This document shows positions 14,918-17,923 of a DNA stretch of 17,923 bases, in pieces. The notes below the pieces were generated by a model. The model saw nothing but the letters and a program-made list of their open reading frames with translations. It did no database searches and had not been told where the DNA came from. Position 1 is the first letter of the stretch; the number at the start of each line of letters is the position of its first letter. The DNA comes from Desulfoprunum sp. (GTDB taxonomy: Bacteria; Desulfobacterota; Desulfobulbia; Desulfobulbales; Desulfocapsaceae). The DNA is taken from contig JAUYSF010000055.1 of assembly GCA_030696435.1 (NCBI GenBank), forward strand, positions 1-17,923, given 5' to 3'. The position numbers and the translations under genes are program-made.

Positions 14918-15994
14918 ATGGCAGACACGGTAAACAAGACTCTGGATCCGCAGCTGAATCGGCGTGGTTTCCTCAAAGGCTGCTCAATGGCTGCAGCCGC
15001 TCTGGGACTGTCCGATGCAATGATCCCCAAACTCGTTGAAGCTGCAGCATCCGCTGAGCGCCCCCGGGTCGTTTGGTTACACTTCCAGGAATGCACAGGA
15101 TGCACAGAGAGTCTGCTCCGCGCTTCTCACCCTGATCTGGCCCGCCTGATCCTTGACGTCATCTCGCTGGATTATCATGAAACCATCATGGCAGCTGCAG
15201 GCCACCAGGCCGAAGAAGTACTTCAGAAAACCGTCACTGAACATGCAGGAAAATTTATTCTGGTTGTCGAAGGAGCTATCCCCACAAAGGACGGCGGTAT
15301 CTACTGCAAGGTAGCAGGCAAGACTGCCATGGATACCCTGGCCGAAATTGCCCCGAAAGCAGCTGCAATCATCGCTATCGGCACCTGTGCCACCTTCGGT
15401 GGGGTTCAGGCTGCCAGCCCGAATCCGACAGGAGCGGTTGGCGTTATGGACCTGGTAAAAGGCGTGCCTGTTGTCAATATTCCCGGCTGTCCTCCAAACC
15501 CGATTTCTTTCCTCGGTACCGTCCTCCATTATCTGACTTTCAAACGACTACCTGCCCTTGATAGCCTCAACCGTCCTCTCTTTGCCTACGGACGCAGAAT
15601 CCACGACCATTGCGAGAGACGCCCTCACTTCGATGAAGGCCGTTTCGTCGAGCAATTCGGTGATGCGTCCCATAAACTCGGTTACTGTCTCTACAAGGTC
15701 GGCTGCAAAGGTCCTGAGACCTTCTCCAACTGCCCGGCAGTTCGTTTTAACGATGTTGACGTTTGGCCTGTCAGCGTTGGTCACGGCTGTATCGGTTGCA
15801 CAGAACCCAATTTCTGGGATACGATGACTCCGTTCTACAACAGACTGCCGATGGTCAAAATTCCCGGCTCAGGTATCATTGCTGACGCAGACAGTATCGG
15901 CAAGAAAGTCCTCGGTGTAACCGCTGCAGCCGTAGGCATCCATGCAGTTGTAGGAGTTGGCAAACGTCTCATCAAAGGAAAGGATCATGAGTAA
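14918..15994 (+). CDS. Group 1 [NiFe] hydrogenase small subunit, Tat-exported
   Basis: This is a 358-residue electron-transfer subunit of an H2 uptake-type periplasmic hydrogenase. A twin-arginine signal (NRRGFLKG, Arg15-Arg16) and AAASA mark export, with cleavage near residue 46. Proximal cluster ligands are in ECTGC (Cys59, Cys62), GTCATFGG and NIPGCPPNP. Distal ligands lie in IHDHCERR, GYCLYKVGC. Medial ligands lie in SNCPAVRFN, WP and GHGCIGC, where the proline is typical of a [3Fe-4S] medial cluster. Gly61 and the GG after GTCATF stand where oxygen-tolerant enzymes have two extra cysteines, so a standard oxygen-sensitive enzyme is predicted. A hydrophobic C-terminal helix (VLGVTAAAVGIHAVVGVG) suggests membrane anchoring to a cytochrome b. 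AGGAGG lies 5 nt before the ATG. Confidence 0.96.
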   Translation: MADTVNKTLDPQLNRRGFLKGCSMAAAALGLSDAMIPKLVEAAASAERPRVVWLHFQECTGCTESLLRASHPDLARLILDVISLDYHETIMAAAGHQAEEVLQKTVTEHAGKFILVVEGAIPTKDGGIYCKVAGKTAMDTLAEIAPKAAAIIAIGTCATFGGVQAASPNPTGAVGVMDLVKGVPVVNIPGCPPNPISFLGTVLHYLTFKRLPALDSLNRPLFAYGRRIHDHCERRPHFDEGRFVEQFGDASHKLGYCLYKVGCKGPETFSNCPAVRFNDVDVWPVSVGHGCIGCTEPNFWDTMTPFYNRLPMVKIPGSGIIADADSIGKKVLGVTAAAVGIHAVVGVGKRLIKGKDHE

Positions 15995-16030
15995 CTGTTA
16001 ACCCCTTTCACAAGTGGTTATTTACAGTTA
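15992..16030 (+). other. Intercistronic stem-loop starting at the small-subunit stop codon
   Basis: TAACTGT (15992-15998) pairs with ACAGTTA (16024-16030), and TAACC (15999-16003) pairs with GGTTA (16016-16020). This gives 12 pairs with a 3-nt bulge and a 12-nt loop. The stop codon TAA is the first part of the stem. No T-run follows. It lies in a 118-nt gap before the large subunit and may stabilise the upstream cistron's mRNA or tune the ratio of the two subunits. Confidence 0.55.
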
Positions 16031-16112
16031 TCTTCTGCAATTTTATACCGATTCCGATGATATTTTGAGAAGTCCGGCGTTGGTATTCCACTAATTTATG
16101 GAGGTTTTACAC

Positions 16113-17813
16113 ATGGCTCAGAGAATCACCATTGATCCTATCACCAGGATTGAGGGTCACTTAAGAGTAGATATCGAGGTAGATGGAGGGAAGGTTACCA
16201 AGGCATGGTCATCCGGCCAGATGTATCGCGGTTTGGAGAACATTCTGAAAGGTCGTGACCCTCGCGATGCATGGCTTTTTGTGCAGCGTATTTGTGGTGT
16301 CTGCACCACTGTACATGCCCTGGCATCAGTCCGTTCCGTAGAAAATGCCCTTGGCCTCGAGATTCCGCTTAACGCCCAACTCATCCGTAATCTGGTGCAG
16401 TCAATTCACTGTCTGCATGATCATATCGTCCATTTTTACGCTCTTTCTGCCCTTGACTGGGTTGACGTGGTTTCTGCTCTTGATGCCGACCCGGTGAAAA
16501 CCGCCGCTCTCGCCGAGACGCTTTCTAACTGGCCTGGCAATAGCGCCAAGAGATTTGCCGCAGTCAAAGACAAAGTCAAAGCCCTCGTGGCCAGTGGTCA
16601 GCTTGGCCCCTTTGCCAATGCCTACTGGGGACATGCTGCAATGAAACTGCCGCCTGAGGCTAACCTCATGGCGGTATCCCATTATCTCGAAGCCCTTGAT
16701 TATCAGCGCAAGGCCACCCAGGCCCTGGCAATCATCGGCGGCAAGAATCCGCACATACAGAATCTTTCTGTAGGTGGTGTAACCACAGCCATCAATCCGG
16801 ACAATGACTCCACTCTGAATATGCACCGCCTCTACCAGATTAAACAGCTGGTGGAAGAAGTACGTGGATTCATTCAGAACGTCTACTTGGTTGACGTTGT
16901 GGCAGTCGGTGCCCTGTATAAAGAATGGCTCCCCTACGGCGCCGGAGTCACCAATTATCTGGCTGCCCCAGATATGTTCCTCGATGCAAAGGCCACCATT
17001 TCTGATATGCCCGGCGGTACCGTTATGGGCGGCGACCTCAAGACCGTCAAACCCATTGTCGGCCTCAATGACGCCTATTTCAAAGAGAACGTTCAGGAAT
17101 CAATCGCCCGGGCCTGGTACGATGGTGACTGGTCCAAACATCCCTGGGAAGAAGATACTGAACCGAAATACACCGATTTCGAGGATGAGGGCCGCTACAC
17201 TTGGCTCAAGGCTCCGCGCTTCCAAGGAAAACCGATGCAGGTCGGACCTCTGGCCCAGTTGGTCGTAGGCTATGCCCAGGGCCATGAGCTGACGGTCAAG
17301 AGTGTTGATGCTGCCCTGGCAAGCATCAGCGCTGTGGCAGGTGTCACCGTAGGTCCCGAAATTCTCCATTCAACCATCGGTCGCCATGCCGCCCGGGCGG
17401 TACGCGCTGGTATGATGGCTGATCTGGCCTTGAAACATTGGCAGCTTTTGGTTGACAACATCGGCAAAGGCGATCTGGAGATCTTCAACCCACCGACCTT
17501 CCCGAAAGGTGAGCAGCGTGGTGTTGGTGTACATGAGGCACCCCGAGGATTGCTGTCACATTGGATTGTTATTCAGGATGGCAAGATCAAGAACTACCAA
17601 TGTGTTGTTCCTTCAACCTGGAACGCCGGTCCTCGTGATGCTGAGGGTCAGCTTGGACCCTACGAAGCTTCTCTCATGGGCAATCCTATTGCCGATCCCG
17701 AAAGACCTCTGGAGGTTCTGCGCACAATCCACTCGTTTGATCCATGTATTGCCTGTGCCGTCCACATGTTAGATCCGGAAGGTAAGGAAGTAGTGAAAGT
17801 GAAGGTACTGTAA
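16113..17813 (+). CDS. Group 1 [NiFe] hydrogenase large (catalytic) subunit
   Basis: This 566-residue subunit carries the Ni-Fe active site for H2 oxidation or evolution. The N-terminal L1 motif is RICGVCTTVH with Cys61 and Cys64, and the C-terminal L2 motif is DPCIACAVH with Cys545 and Cys548, so all four metal ligands are present. His551 is followed by a 15-residue tail (MLDPEGKEVVKVKVL), which a HyaD/HybD-type endopeptidase should remove during maturation. There is no signal peptide; it would be co-exported with the Tat-bearing small subunit. I chose ATG16113 (MAQRITIDPITRIEGH) because GGAGG at 16100-16104 lies 8 nt upstream. ATG16098 is in frame but lies before that site. Confidence 0.97.
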   Translation: MAQRITIDPITRIEGHLRVDIEVDGGKVTKAWSSGQMYRGLENILKGRDPRDAWLFVQRICGVCTTVHALASVRSVENALGLEIPLNAQLIRNLVQSIHCLHDHIVHFYALSALDWVDVVSALDADPVKTAALAETLSNWPGNSAKRFAAVKDKVKALVASGQLGPFANAYWGHAAMKLPPEANLMAVSHYLEALDYQRKATQALAIIGGKNPHIQNLSVGGVTTAINPDNDSTLNMHRLYQIKQLVEEVRGFIQNVYLVDVVAVGALYKEWLPYGAGVTNYLAAPDMFLDAKATISDMPGGTVMGGDLKTVKPIVGLNDAYFKENVQESIARAWYDGDWSKHPWEEDTEPKYTDFEDEGRYTWLKAPRFQGKPMQVGPLAQLVVGYAQGHELTVKSVDAALASISAVAGVTVGPEILHSTIGRHAARAVRAGMMADLALKHWQLLVDNIGKGDLEIFNPPTFPKGEQRGVGVHEAPRGLLSHWIVIQDGKIKNYQCVVPSTWNAGPRDAEGQLGPYEASLMGNPIADPERPLEVLRTIHSFDPCIACAVHMLDPEGKEVVKVKVL

Positions 17814-17854
17814 TTTACAGATCACATGCACTCAATCTCTCAATCTTTTCTTTC

Positions 17855-17866
17855 CGGCAAATGCCG
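17855..17866 (+). other. Small hairpin before the third hydrogenase gene
   Basis: CGGC-AAAT-GCCG forms a small stem (17855-17866; the central A-T could also pair) ending 3 nt before the ribosome-binding site GGAGG (17870-17874). It may affect translation of the next cistron. Confidence 0.3.
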
Positions 17867-17882
17867 TATGGAGGTATGAACA

Positions 17883-17923
17883 ATGTATGAAAAACATTAT
17901 TGCTGGAGCATACTGCTCCGGCT
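17883..17923 (+). CDS. Probable hydrogenase cytochrome b subunit, 5' end only
   Basis: Only 13 codons are inside the window: MYEKHYCWSILLR. GGAGG at 17870-17874 lies 8 nt upstream of ATG17883. An earlier ATG at 17876 gives only a 4-codon frame. The aromatic-rich start with a YxWS...R pattern, just before an expected membrane helix, is typical of HyaC/HydC-type b cytochromes that follow the large subunit and link the enzyme to quinone. Position and the small-subunit membrane anchor support this, but the partial sequence alone cannot prove it. Confidence 0.6.
   Translation, partial: MYEKHYCWSILLR

Noticed and set aside
1..17923. CRISPR arrays, insertion sequences, phage genes, tRNA or rRNA genes
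   Set aside because: None was recognised; the only direct repeats are the short ones at 5482 and 14667.

Overview
The window looks like chromosomal DNA of an anaerobic, moderately GC-rich bacterium, most plausibly a Desulfobulbales-type (former deltaproteobacterial) sulfate reducer or sulfur disproportionator. The taxonomic placement is an inference. It rests on the combination of an LdhG/LdhH (LutC plus fused LutB-LutA) lactate dehydrogenase, a Tat-exported group 1 [NiFe] hydrogenase with a probable b-type cytochrome partner, a separate poly(A)-polymerase-type nucleotidyltransferase, and an AspRS of predicted non-discriminating type. I see no insertion sequence, phage gene, CRISPR array, tRNA or rRNA.

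Layout. (1) 23-5433, rightward: ldhG, ldhH, an NhaD Na+/H+ antiporter and an OFA-type (oxalate/formate antiporter-like) MFS carrier. This is a lactate-oxidation and ion/monocarboxylate transport block. (2) 5531-7478, leftward: a secreted chalcone-isomerase-like protein followed by a DUF401 membrane permease. A GC-rich stem-loop lies between the two. (3) 7686-8570, rightward: the redox chaperone Hsp33. (4) 8702-11830, leftward: hisS then aspS, with a good sigma70-type promoter before hisS. The hisS start is best read as TTG. (5) 12118-14494, rightward: an NPD/FabK-like flavin oxidoreductase with an added four-cysteine motif, tightly coupled (1 nt gap) to a PcnB-like poly(A) polymerase. (6) 14495-14917: a 423-base AT-rich intergenic region holding T-tracts, an imperfect 32-bp-period direct repeat, a strong promoter and several leader hairpins. 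(7) 14918-17923, rightward: [NiFe] hydrogenase small subunit, large subunit, and the first codons of a third gene that begins like a hydrogenase cytochrome b.

How it fits together. Lactate would be oxidised by LdhGH with electrons passed to the membrane quinone pool. NhaD and the OFA carrier would handle the ion and carboxylate traffic that goes with it. The hydrogenase would exchange electrons between periplasmic H2 and the membrane through the b-type cytochrome. The hydrogenase small subunit has the standard four-cysteine proximal cluster pocket, so it is predicted to be of the ordinary oxygen-sensitive kind. The most unusual non-coding structure is the hydrogenase promoter/leader region and the long stem-loop that begins at the stop codon of the small subunit gene. 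No wholly new multi-gene system could be demonstrated from the sequence. The best candidates for under-described biology are the flavoprotein/poly(A) polymerase pair, the chalcone-isomerase-like/DUF401 pair and the hydrogenase control region.
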